This document shows positions 1 to 9,851 of a stretch of 20,067 nucleotides of DNA, one piece after another. The translations under genes and the position numbers were made by a program. Each line of letters opens with the position of its first letter. Within the stretch, counting starts at the first letter, position 1. The DNA is from Funneliformis mosseae (lineage: Eukaryota > Glomeromycota > Glomeromycetes > Glomerales > Glomeraceae): assembly GCA_910592005.1 (NCBI GenBank), contig CAJVPP010001430.1, positions 1-20,067 of the forward strand. The letters run 5' to 3'. Below the pieces are notes generated by a model. It saw only the letters and a program-made list of their open reading frames with translations. It ran no database searches and was not told where the DNA came from.

Positions 1-16
1 ATTAAATCTTTTATAG

Positions 17-211
17 TAAGATCATCAACCAAAAGGTATACGCAAGGTCAAGTCAAAGATAAGTTCAAATCTTATTCATTTTGTAATGAGTTGAGTAACT
101 TTTATAATATATATATATATATATTTATTTATTTATTTATTTCAGATTCATTCGTCTGTTTTAGAAGGACTGTCGTATGATCGTGGGCGACATCACCCAA
201 GTTACCAGTGA
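17..211 (+). CDS. 3' end of an unidentified gene (two terminal exons, partial)
   Basis: Two exon-like pieces join in frame. Exon 17-35 follows an acceptor ending tatag at 16 and stops at a donor AAAG|gtata. The intron is 36-145 (110 bases, with an AT dinucleotide run and a TTTA run, ending tttcag). The last exon is 146-211 and ends in TGA at 209-211. The joined tail reads KIINQKIHSSVLEGLSYDRG and then RHHPSYQ. It is rich in charged and polar residues and coded with more G/C than its surroundings, unlike chance reading frames here. The rest of the gene lies before the window. I do not recognise the family. The tail converges on the 3' end of the ATG22-like gene, leaving 173 bases between the two stop codons. 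Confidence is limited by the short length; a chance open frame remains possible. Confidence 0.42.
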
Positions 212-384
212 TCTTCGATATTCCTTGCGTGGTACTATGTACCGTTAAGGTAGAAAAAGTAAACGAGAGGCTGATTTTTTGAAGTAAACATAATCTTCAT
301 TCAAAACGAAAGGACTGATAAAAAAAAAAAATGTAACTAGCATTAAAGGATAAATATTACAAAATTTACATATGGTTTATTATA
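212..384. other. Convergent intergenic region
   Basis: The space lies between the stop of the partial plus-strand gene and the stop of the minus-strand ATG22-like gene. It must hold both 3' ends. It contains an A12 run at 319-330. No ORF or RNA gene is visible. Confidence 0.5.
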
Positions 385-2570
385 TTAAGATTGTTCCGAT
401 TGTTCTTCTATTTCATCTTTAACAAAATCTTCGGACTCTTTTATGCCAATATCCACCACCAATGTCATAACGATTACGCTAGAAATAGATAACATGACGA
501 ATAGAACCCAAAATCCATTTCTGATTTCATGAGTAGCGCTAGTTACGATCCCTGATAACATGGGTCCTAACGTGCTAGATCCCTACAAAAACCATTCGAA
601 GGGAAGAAATGAATAAAAAAAAAAAAAAATCGACTTGGACGAAACGAAAGAAACAAAAAAAAAAAAAAACCGCATTCCTTTCTACAAACCTTCGCCGTGA
701 TTAGATATAATGAAAAAAATTCACTCTCATGCCCTTTTGGTATCAACCTACTAAACAAACTCTGACTGTACGCTTGGATGCTACCTAAACATAATCCAAA
801 GTAAACAACAAATAACCAAATCTCCCAATTGTGTCTCATACCAAATGGCAAAAAAAATCCCAGTAATGTATACGCGGGTAATAATGTTAACATTATTGAG
901 ATGATTATTATCATTGTCTTTGTGGTGAATTTAAATAATTTTTCTATAAAGTAAAAGATATAAATTCCAATCGCTGCACATGATGGCACGATAATGGCGA
1001 GTATTATTAATTGAACTTCTGTGAGGTTAAACGTTTTGGAACCAAATAAAGCAGCTAAAGGACCGATTGTATTTATACCGTCGCTCAACAAAAACCAAGA
1101 AGTCAAGAATATCGTTATTTGCTTTAATTTTCTTGCTTTTTTCATCGTTTTAAAAATTCTCTTGTAAGGGTACAAAAATTTGTTTACCGTGCTAAAGATG
1201 CGCAAGATGTTTCAAATGTGAGTAAATAAACATAACGATAACGACAAGGAAAAAAATTTTGTGGAAACGGTTTACCTTGGTAAAGGGGGTTCCGGATGCT
1301 CTTTTAACCATAAGAAAGGGAAGATTAACCAAATCAACCACCATCCACCACCAAAGGACATGGCGATTTGTAAACTATAATCAGATGAATTTAACGCTAG
1401 CACGATGCCTAATCCTCCAAATACTACTAATAAACCTGCTACAAATCCTACACCTGTCGTATTAGCTGATAATTTAGTTGAAATTTTCTCTTCAACTTCT
1501 AACAACTTTTCACTGGATGCATTTGATTTCTTTAGCAATAATACTTCTGGATATATACGTGAAAAGATTGGAATGTGCGCCAGGTGAAATACATATGCCG
1601 CACCGAAACAACAGTTACTAATATTGGTAAGCAATTCAAATGATTAGGTGACAGTGATTTACAATAAATATATTGGACGAATCATCTGAAACTACTTACG
1701 AAACTATGGTTATGATGCCTGCGAACAAATACCATTCTGAACCAAAGAGATACAAATAAATTTAATAAATTGTCAAAAGGAACGATACTTGTGAATCTTG
1801 AAAAATAAACGTACCAGGTTTAAACACCAGCGCGTAACAAATCGTAGCAACAGCTCCAACGGTTGAAAAAAATAAAAGAAATTTCTTTCGATTTGCTGAG
1901 ATATAAAAAGTAAATTATTATGTTAGCAAATTCAAAAAAAAAAAAAAAAAAAAAATTTATAATTACCCCCATGATCGGCAAGAGAAGTGCAACTGATTAG
2001 TAGTAGACTTTGTAATAGTACAGACAATGACACAACATAGAATGAAAAGCTGTCCGTATCAATATATACACCTGCAATTTTTATTACACATTTATGATTT
2101 GGTACTAACTATCAAATAGCATTTAGAGTCAATAAATATTTTCTAATGATTGAAATTCGATAAAAGAATATCTTACAGTATCGCAAGGAGTAACGCGATC
2201 AAGTTCATAACCCGATTTGCTTGCAAGTTTTTCGAGTAAGACTGGGGCGAAAACTAAAAAAAAAAAATCAATTAATAAAAATTAATAAAATGTGATTTTA
2301 AGATAATTTATAGAATAAAAACTTTTCATTTACATCCAGCTATCGCAACATCATAAGCTCCGCACTAAAGAACAAAAATTATGTTTAATAAAAAAAGCAT
2401 ACAGGAACAATTAATGATATTGGAAAATCACTTACGGCAAAATTATGAAGATACCATCCTTTCAATTCTTTTGATGTTACAGGTTGTTTATCTTCGTTAA
2501 TGATTGATTCATTATAGGTGGCGATATTCTTCTCGTCTTGCAAAATTTGTAAAGTACTTTCTCTCTCCAT
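385..2570 (-). CDS. ATG22: Vacuolar amino-acid effluxer, Atg22-like MFS protein (9 exons)
   Basis: I assembled nine exons on the minus strand: 2570-2436, 2364-2334, 2253-2177, 2108-1967, 1895-1815, 1736-1700, 1617-1276, 1191-690 and 582-385. All introns are GT-AG and 68-107 bases long. The phases fit throughout and give 1545 bases, 514 residues, close to the usual size of fungal Atg22. Seen in the protein: a soluble N-terminus, GWYLHNFACGAYDV starting the first membrane segment, a lumenal loop with CDT...HKCV, the conserved SLADHGANRKK loop after an early helix pair, SNCCFGAAYVFHLAHIP, then a long hydrophilic loop and a C-terminal helix bundle with YFGLCLGSIQAYSQSL and SRLIPKGHESEFFSLY. The last exon ends in an acidic tail (EIEEQSEQS). 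Family knowledge: Atg22 sits in the vacuole membrane and exports amino acids released when autophagic bodies are broken down. The start ATG at 2570 is the first in the exon. The exon 4 acceptor matters: using the ag at 2109-2110 keeps the frame, whereas the tempting ttgcag nearer the conserved helix does not. Intron 8 contains two A-rich runs. The gene shares its upstream region with ureF. Confidence 0.88.
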
Positions 2571-2890
2571 TTTTAAAAGACATTAGTAGGGGAATTCGAT
2601 CATTTTTAAGTAATTTTCTCAGATTCAATAATTATTTATAAATTTATAAATTCGGTAAGATTTACAATATGAATTCTGAAATAGGAACTAATCAACTTAA
2701 ACTGTATATCAGTATTGTATTTTAAAATATGCCCAAATTTGGTTTCCTAGTCAATTTTATGTAACGTCAATGAGCTATACTAATATTTGCACACCTAAGA
2801 TCACATGGTAATACTACCTTTTTCTTTTTTTTTTACGTATTGATTCCTTTTTTTATTTTTTATCTTTTTTTTTAAAAAAAAATAAAAACA
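2571..2890. promoter_or_regulatory. Shared divergent upstream region of ATG22 and ureF
   Basis: These 320 bases separate the two outward-facing start codons and must hold both promoters. T-rich tracts lie just before the ureF start (about 2819-2873), followed by an A-rich leader ending aaaaacaATGG, a favourable context for a fungal start. No well-defined factor site stands out. Promoter function is inferred from position only. Confidence 0.5.
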
Positions 2891-3706
2891 ATGGATAGTA
2901 TGAATAGAGAAGATTGGTTATTATGGCAATTCGCGGATTCAGCATTACCTACAGGAGGATTTGTGGCTTCATCAGGATTAGAAGTGGCCATACAAACAGG
3001 ATACGTTAAAGACTCCGATTCATTATCATTATTCTTATCGTCAAGCATTGAGAATTATGCTCATTCCGCTTTACCTTTTGTAACTGATTCCTGGCAAGTT
3101 CTCTTTGAAACATCTAATGAAGATGTAATTTTGGAAAGTATCATAAAGTTGGATCATTTGTATGAAGCATGTACAAGCAATGTTATTACTAAACGTGCTT
3201 CAAAAGCCCAAGGAGTTGCCATGTTAACTTTATTTAGTAAATCATTTGGTGAAGAATTTGGTAATGAGGGCAGAAAAGTTGGAGATAAAGTTGTTGATAG
3301 ATTGAAGTTTGAAGTTAGAAAAGAGAATACATTTGGTCATTTACCTATTACCTTTGGATTGGTTTCCAAGTGTCTTGGAATCAGTTTAGGTAGGTTAAAA
3401 ATATATTCTTTAGCATTTAATGTTTAAATTTTTTAAATTTTTTTTTTTTATTGATTTGATTTAGAACGCGCTCAACAATTATTCCTCTTTCTTTTCTCTC
3501 GGGCTGCTTTGTCTGCTGCCGTCCGCTTAAATATTGTTGGACCTTATTATTCTCAAAGAATGTTAACTAAATGTCAAACTTTCGTTGACACCTCGCTCAA
3601 AAAAACATATAATATTAAAGCTGACGATGCCGCACAGACTTCTCCCATTCTTGACATTTTACAGGGTAGACATGATAAATTATATTCTAGATTATTTAAT
3701 AGTTAA
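2891..3706 (+). CDS. ureF: Urease accessory protein UreF (2 exons)
   Basis: Exons 2891-3389 and 3465-3706 join in frame across a 75-base GT-AG intron (donor TTTAG|gtagg, acceptor gatttag|AACG) to give 246 residues, the normal UreF size. The N-terminus has the family hallmark LWQFADSALPTGGFVASSGLE (residues 11-31), where bacterial proteins read LLQLADSALPTGGFAHS or similar. The C-terminal half has TFGLVSKCLGISLERAQQLF and then SAAVRLNIVGPYYSQRM, also typical. Family knowledge: UreF acts with UreH/UreD and the GTPase UreG to load nickel and carbon dioxide into the urease active site in the cytosol; without it urease stays inactive. If the intron is retained, the frame stops at 3425-3427, giving a 178-residue product lacking the C-terminal half. 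The start could also be the ATG three codons later; I chose the first. A divergent neighbour is the ATG22-like gene. Confidence 0.93.
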
Positions 3707-4139
3707 ATAATAATAATTAATATATTTGAGATTAAGGTTTTATATAATCAAAAGAACTTTTATTTCATTATTTTAAATACTTTGAAAATTTTCCATGTTC
3801 ATGTAAGTAATTATTGAAGAAATTATACGGGGACCTATCGGGTTTTGAAGTTTGTTTCTTCTGACCAATCAAAATTTAGCCAATAAAATTACTTTGTATC
3901 TTATTTTTTGAATTTTGACAAAAAAATTGATTCAAACAAATGGTTTAGTAAAAAAAATAAAACAGTCGAGTTTAAAATATTTAAAAATTGGGACATTTCT
4001 CAAGGATGGTTTAACGCATGAGATGAGATATCATTAAACGTCATGTGTGAGTTTGTTAAGACAATGTTATCTGAAGCATTTGCCCTAAACTTTACAACTT
4101 TTCTACTCGTTAATATAAAGGTGCATTGATTGGTCACGC
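3707..4139. other. Intergenic stretch, no gene seen
   Basis: No credible ORF or RNA gene is visible. Two CCAAT boxes occur at 3865-3869 and 3880-3884, and another at 4195-4199 just beyond, but no intact gene starts nearby. The G/C content is higher than in the deserts, suggesting older unique or element-derived sequence. Confidence 0.4.
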
Positions 4140-4680
4140 TGTTTATAATGTTACATGTTTTCTAATATTTTCCGTTAACTCCCCATTCCATTGACCAATG
4201 TAATTTTCGAATCTATCCAAATTCTTGTATCCGGGTCTTAACAATCTTTTCGATGCTCTCAATTTCGGTTTAATGTAAGGAAAGTATATTATTGAAGTTT
4301 GCTCTGGTTTCAAACCAAGCGTCCTTCATCAGTCAAAGTCCTAATTTATCATGAGATATCGCTTGTTGATGAGACGTTTCATCAAATATGTTGAAAAATT
4401 CGACCATCTCGATCGAAGATGTATTCCCTCGCATTGTATTACAAAAAATTTTTCCAAGTGATATTTGTTCAATGTTATTTTTTCAAATAAATATCTTTGA
4501 TATAATTTTACAATTGACTCGAAACTCTCAAATCTCACTTTCAAAAGTTCATTATACTCATTTATTAAAACACGTGCTTTTAATAATTTATCGATCGTCA
4601 TCATGTTTAATTTTTGTGTATCAACCACAGCGTTTTTGATTTGCTCCATAATGCATTCCAATTGCATTATACAGTAATTT
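4140..4680 (-). pseudogene. Frame-broken coding-like relic, family unknown
   Basis: The minus strand shows three coding-like pieces in different frames. The first starts at an ATG at 4667 and runs to a stop at 4341-4343. It begins with a charged, helical, coiled-coil-like stretch (MEQIKNAVVDTQKLNMMTID, then DKLLKARVLINEYNELLK). Near its end another frame becomes the more protein-like one, reading SSIEMVEFFNIFDETSHQQA to a TGA near 4336. A third piece, about 4312 to 4144, reads KPEQTSIIYFPYIKPK, then RPGYKNLDRFENYIGQW, and stops at TAA. Good amino-acid composition across a broken frame suggests a decayed gene or element rather than chance. I do not recognise a family. An undetected multi-exon gene is the alternative, but I found no matching splice sites. 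Confidence 0.35.
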
Positions 4681-4710
4681 CCAAAATTATTTTTTTGCTC
4701 GAATATAATT

Positions 4711-4769
4711 TCTTTTTTTTTTTTTTTCTTTTTTTTACATGTAAAAAAAAAAAAAAGGAAAAAAAAAAA
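4711..4769. repeat. T-tract/A-tract inverted repeat abutting the F-box gene start
   Basis: A T-rich arm (4711-4736, broken by single C bases), a central ACATGT (4737-4742) and an A-rich arm (4743-4769, broken by GG) form a near-perfect inverted repeat ending at the ATG at 4770. As DNA it may act as a nucleosome-excluding promoter element; if transcribed it could fold into a leader hairpin. Either role is inference. Confidence 0.6.
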
Positions 4770-6401
4770 ATGCCTTCAAATATACCAAACGAAATTTATC
4801 AAAATATTTTCGGATTTATTGAAGAAACAGATACGAAAACGTTATACTCATGCCTTTTCGTAAATCGAACGTGGTGCATGAATATTATTCCTTTTATTTG
4901 GAAAAAACCTTTTAAAATTTCAAAGAATATCGAAAAACTTGTACCCATCTTCTTTTCATTTCTTAATGATGAAACAAAAGAATTTCTTCAAGTACAAAAT
5001 CAAAATCTTGACATCCCAAATACACTTCTATTTGATTACCCCTGTTACATCAAGGAAATGCATTTTGGTAGCATTAATTATTCCATTGAAAAATGGATCG
5101 ATGAGAATAGAATTATTAGACCCACTTTATGTGATGATTACTTTACAAAAAATGAATCATCTTACAATTATAATTTTATAAGATTTGTTTCAAAAGGTTC
5201 TAATCATAAAAAAATAAAAGAACAAGAACGGATGATTTTTTTTGAAATAATTTTTAACATCATAGTCAACAAGTCGGAACGAATCGAAATACTTAAATTA
5301 TGCGAGCATGGTAATGAATATCAATATAACTCGATTAAGATATTATTTTATCAATCTTTATTATTTTCCACACCTAAAATTGAGAATCGTTTAAAAAACC
5401 TTCAAAAATTGATATGCATGGAAAATTGGTTTAGGGAAGAAATATTCATCAAGTTATCAAATATCTCTAACAATATTAAATACATTCATGTTGATATTGA
5501 TGTGTACAATCCAACATTAAAAGACAAAGAAAGCTTTACTAAATTAATCAAGTCTCAAAATAATTTGGAAAAGATCATTATCTCTTGTTATAATACGCAA
5601 AATTATATCGATGAATTTATGAAAGCATTAATTAATCATACTCATTCCTTAAAATCAATTAATCTTGAATTTGGAAAGATTAAAGAAAATAATTCCTTGA
5701 GTTTTTTAAAGAATTGTTATAAACTTGAGGAATTAATCTTAAATAGATTAGAATTAGCTTATGATTATGTTGAATTATTATTTGAAATCATTTTACCTAA
5801 TCTTAAAAAACTTTACATTCATAACATGTACTTTCATGAACCTGCTTCTAACAAAAATCCTATTTACACTTTTATAAACAATAATGGAAAGAATTTATTG
5901 GAAATTTCATTATTCGTTGCTCTGTCGGATTACCCTTCACTTTTAATCGAAACTATCACGGATTATTGTCCTTTGCTTACCTCTTTTAGTATTAAGATAC
6001 GTAAAGAAGACGAAATTCCAAAATTATTTTATTTAATGAAAAATTCTAAAAATTTGAAATTCCTTTACATCCTTTTTAGTGATTTCATTTATTTACATTT
6101 AACCATTAAGAAAAATTTAAAGGAGTTTGCTCAATACATTTCTTCTACATTAGTCACCTTGGATATATCAAAATGGTTAATTTCTTTTAAAATATTAGAG
6201 AATTTTCTTGAGAATTTATATCACCTTGTAAGAAATTTCAAATTTAAATGTATTGGAAGTTCTAAAAAAATTGAAAATATTCTCGTAAATTATGCTAAAA
6301 AAAAGCACTTGATGATTAATAATCTTTATATAGAAGAATATATAGGTTATAATCTATCAAAATTACATTCACAAGTCATTATTGAATGGATTAATTATTA
6401 G
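4770..6401 (+). CDS. F-box protein with leucine-rich-like repeats
   Basis: This is a single open frame of 543 residues without introns. The frame stays open 52 codons upstream, but those codons are low-complexity Phe/Lys from the T and A tracts, so I chose the ATG at 4770, which starts MPSNIPNEIYQNIFGFI. Residues 1 to about 40 form an F-box: the PNEIYQNIF helix, then TLYSCLFVNRTWCMNIIPFIW, with the conserved spacing of leucine, arginine and two tryptophans. The rest (about residues 170-520) is Leu/Ile/Asn-rich with irregular repeats such as LKSINLEFG, LEELILNRLEL and LKKLYIHNM, like degenerate leucine-rich repeats. Family knowledge: the F-box binds Skp1 in SCF ubiquitin ligases and the repeats choose the target. 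Such intronless F-box genes are highly expanded in Glomeromycotina. The substrate is unknown. The codons are strongly A/T-biased like the flanks. Confidence 0.85.
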   Translation: MPSNIPNEIYQNIFGFIEETDTKTLYSCLFVNRTWCMNIIPFIWKKPFKISKNIEKLVPIFFSFLNDETKEFLQVQNQNLDIPNTLLFDYPCYIKEMHFGSINYSIEKWIDENRIIRPTLCDDYFTKNESSYNYNFIRFVSKGSNHKKIKEQERMIFFEIIFNIIVNKSERIEILKLCEHGNEYQYNSIKILFYQSLLFSTPKIENRLKNLQKLICMENWFREEIFIKLSNISNNIKYIHVDIDVYNPTLKDKESFTKLIKSQNNLEKIIISCYNTQNYIDEFMKALINHTHSLKSINLEFGKIKENNSLSFLKNCYKLEELILNRLELAYDYVELLFEIILPNLKKLYIHNMYFHEPASNKNPIYTFINNNGKNLLEISLFVALSDYPSLLIETITDYCPLLTSFSIKIRKEDEIPKLFYLMKNSKNLKFLYILFSDFIYLHLTIKKNLKEFAQYISSTLVTLDISKWLISFKILENFLENLYHLVRNFKFKCIGSSKKIENILVNYAKKKHLMINNLYIEEYIGYNLSKLHSQVIIEWINY

Positions 6402-9400
6402 ATGTAATTGCCTATATATTATTAAAAAAATTTTTATTTTACCAAAATATATTATTATTAATAATTCTAACTTTAATAGTAAGTAGAATTATTTATATAT
6501 GTATAAGAATTAGAAGTAAACTTAATAATAATAAAAAATAACTTTATATATTAGATATATTTATTTTTACTAAATAATTTAGAAATGGAAAATTTTTTAT
6601 AATAAAATTAATATTTATTCTTCCTTAATAAATCATATCTATTTATTTAACATTGCTTATATACTGTATAACTTATAGCTAATTATAAATTTTATATATT
6701 ATTTAATATTTAAAAAATGTTAAATATCTTTTAATATATATATGTATTTACAATAATTATTAGATTTTATGTTAATATTTATTATAAATTTTTAATTGTA
6801 TATATAAAACTTTTTTTATTTATAAAGAATAAAAAATACTTGTTTTATAATTTTGTATTTTAAAATTATTTTTATTTATTTATATAAATAATAATCTTAT
6901 TATATATAATTAGTTATTAACCTATTATTTACAATAGAATTAAATTTAAAAATATTATTAGTTAGAAAATTAAAATATAAAAATTTAATTAATTATATTT
7001 TTAGAATAAGCATATTTGCATTTTATTTATATTATTAATGTTAATCTTGATTTTAATTAAAAAATAAGATTTTTTACTTACAATTTAACTGAAAAATAAA
7101 ATAAATAAAATAGTTTAAATTTAAAATATAATTTCATATATATTAACAATTAATATTTTTTAATACTTTGATTTTTCTTATAATAGACTTATTTTTTCTT
7201 TACTAATTTTCTTTTAATATTATTTGAAAATATTAAATATTTTAAATAATCTTCTTATAAAGTAACCATTTTGAATTTAATTAATATTTAATATAAAATA
7301 CAATCTTTATAATAAAATCATTATATATATATTTTAACAGATAAAATTTTTGTTAAAAAATTATTAAAATCAATTTATTCTTTAAAAATTATTAAGTAAA
7401 TTATTTAGTTAATATTATTTTTAAAATAATTATATAGATTATAGATATTCATTAAATGTTCAGTTTAAATATTAGTTAAACTTTCATATTAATTTAATTT
7501 TTAGTAGATCTATTATTTTATTAACATATTAATTTTATTTTCTTATGAAAATTCAAATTTATTTTTATAAAATATATTTAACATAACATATTTTATTAAT
7601 TATTTAATATATATAATATTTTTAAAATTTCATTAAATTTTAATATAAATAAAGTAAATTCTTTAAAATATCATTATATTAATCAAAAATATAATTAACT
7701 AATATAAAACTTATTTTTTATAATTGTTAAAATCCTTTACAATTTCTTTATTTATCATTTATAAACTTATTAGAATATTATATTAATTTACTATATTAAC
7801 TTAAAATCTTTGAAATATAAATTTCTGAAATATTTTTAAATTATTTTTATATATTTTAATTTGTAATTTTTTGAATAGTTCTATTTAATTTTTATAAGTT
7901 TATTAAAATTATAAATCTAATATAAAAATATACTTATAATTTTTATTATTAAATACTAAAATTTTAATAATAATACAAGAATTTTTTTATATATATATTA
8001 TATATTGTTATTTTAAATTAGTATATTAATTATTATATTAAAAAATTCTCTAATTTGTAAAAATATAAATATTTTAATCAATCAAATATTAAACTTTTAT
8101 TAGATTATATTAATTAATGATTACAATTGTTTTTATCTTACTTAATAATTTATTAAAAATAAGTATTGATTTTATAATTTTTAAAATAAAAAATTTTTAA
8201 TTATTTTATAGATAAAATCAATTATATTTAAATAATTTAATAAAGGTTTATATTAATATTATTTATTTTTATATGAATAGTTTATTTATTATAAAATTAT
8301 AAATATTTAATATATAATAAAAATATTATAATAAAATAAATAAAATATAACTATTAGATATATATAAAAATCTTTTAAAAATATTTTTAGTTAAAATAAA
8401 TTATTTTATTAAGAAATTTAATTTTAAAAATCTTATAATAAAAAAGTAATTTTATTAAATTTTAGATAAGTTAATTTATAAAATAAAATATTTAATTAGA
8501 AAATTAGCATTTATTATAATATTTTAGTAATTATTTTAATATTTAAAAATAACTAAGAATATAAATTATTTTATTATTAATATTTTATTATTTGAAATAT
8601 AATAGAGAATATTTTACTTCTAGTCATTTTAAATGCAATATCATTCTATCCTATATATTAATTGACAAATAAGATTTTAAATATGTATTATTAATTTTGT
8701 ATTATATAATATGTATTTATTATTAAAGTTATGTATTATGTAAATACTTCATGTTTATTAATAATTAATTAAAAAATTACATTTTAATTTAAACTTAATT
8801 TATTAAACTCAAAATTAAAAAAGTAAACAATATTGTTTAAAAATATATTTTAATAAAATAAAAATATATATATTTTGTAATATAAATTTTTTTTAGTATA
8901 TAAAATTTATGTTTATATTATTTGAATAAATTACCTTGATTTGCATTTTTTATATGATTAATATAATACTTTAAATACTCTAACAATTTTTATTATCTAG
9001 TTTTAATAATAATCTAAACTTTAATTTCTTTAATATATTTTTCTTTATTAAAAAAAAATTTTTTTCAAAAAATAAATTATTTTTTTTTTAAAAATAGTAT
9101 TAGTTATATATAGACTAATTAACTATAAAAATTAGTAATTTTAGTAAAAAAAAAATAATAAATTATTTAGTTAATAAATATAAAATCAAAAAAAAAATAA
9201 AAAGATTCTATAAATTAGGCAACTGTATTATAAATCTAGAATTTATACTAAATAAATAATACTTTAAAGATAAGATTAATTTTTAAATGAATTTATATAA
9301 TTTTACTTTATTATTTAATTCTTTTCTTATAATTATTAAACAACAAATTTTAATTGAAGTTAAGAAAAAATTTTAAAACTATAAAAATCAATATTTATAA

Positions 9401-9692
9401 AAAGTAATAAAGTATATTATTAATGTTTAATAAACTTAGCTATTTAGAATTTAGAAGAACTTTTAAAAGTATAATAAATATAAAAAAATTGATTTTAATA
9501 AAATGTTAGAAAAATTAATATGATTTTTTAATCTTATTCAATAGAATATTATATATGTTTATTTTATTACTAATTTATAAAAATATATATTAAGAAAAAT
9601 CATTCAATATAGTTAAAAAATATAAAAAAAATTAAAACTTTAATTACTTTTAAAAAAAAATACTTATAATAAAAAAATATAATAATTATAAT
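6402..9692. other. AT desert 1, no gene seen
   Basis: About 3.3 kb of almost pure A/T DNA with only short chance ORFs. One run of 70 bases (8281-8350) has no G or C at all. The part at about 7490-7900 shares a dispersed repeat with the second desert. No tRNA, rRNA or conserved coding was seen. Confidence 0.75.
7751..7818 (+). repeat. Dispersed AT-rich repeat, copy 1
   Basis: This core aligns by eye, in the same orientation and nearly without gaps, with 19541-19610: both read atttataaact, then aatattatatt, then tattaa, then aaa.tctttgaaatat-like sequence. Weaker similarity extends over roughly 7490-7900 against 19240-19700. The shared order of rare C/G bases makes chance A/T similarity unlikely. 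The family is unknown; it may be an old non-coding element. Confidence 0.55.
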
Positions 9693-9851
9693 TACAGTCA
9701 ACTCTTGTTATAACGAACTCTATATCCTAGACCTCAACTTCGCTATAAGGCTATAGTAAAGATTTTAAGATTTGATTGTCCAATTCGCTATAATAAGAGT
9801 ATTTTTTATTATATTTGTTCAAAAAATTTATTATATCAAGAGTTGACTGTA
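9693..9851. mobile_element. pogo-like Tc1/mariner MITE, 155 bp plus TA target duplications
   Basis: The element 9695-9849 starts CAGTCAACTCTTGTTATAAC and ends with the reverse complement of CAGTCAACTCTTGATATAA, one mismatch over 19 bases. TA dinucleotides flank both ends (9693-9694 and 9850-9851), as expected for Tc1/mariner insertion. The inside repeats TTCGCTATAA (near 9750 and 9786) and codes for nothing. Its base composition is clearly richer in G/C than the surrounding desert. Family knowledge: pogo/Tigger elements have termini starting CAGTC with ATAACGAA-like motifs just inside, as here. It is non-autonomous and would need a transposase from elsewhere in the genome. Confidence 0.87.

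Noticed and set aside
105..142. TA and TTTA microsatellite as a possible regulatory element
   Set aside because: It lies within the predicted intron 36-145 and is a common slippage product in such genomes.
1259..1587. Plus-strand open frames of 68 and 60 codons inside the ATG22 region
   Set aside because: They lie opposite the well-supported seventh exon of the ATG22-like gene and have no family features.
4388..4769. Plus-strand 83-codon frame and the 52-codon upstream extension of the F-box frame
   Set aside because: The first overlaps the minus-strand relic and shows no motifs. The extension is mostly low-complexity Phe and Lys from homopolymer tracts, while the F-box begins right after the ATG at 4770.
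4939..5181. 80-codon plus-strand frame inside the F-box gene
   Set aside because: It is an out-of-frame shadow of the F-box gene.
6402..9692. Mitochondrial or plasmid origin for the A/T-rich DNA
   Set aside because: The flanking genes are nuclear-type with spliceosomal introns, and no mitochondrial gene, tRNA or rRNA is seen.
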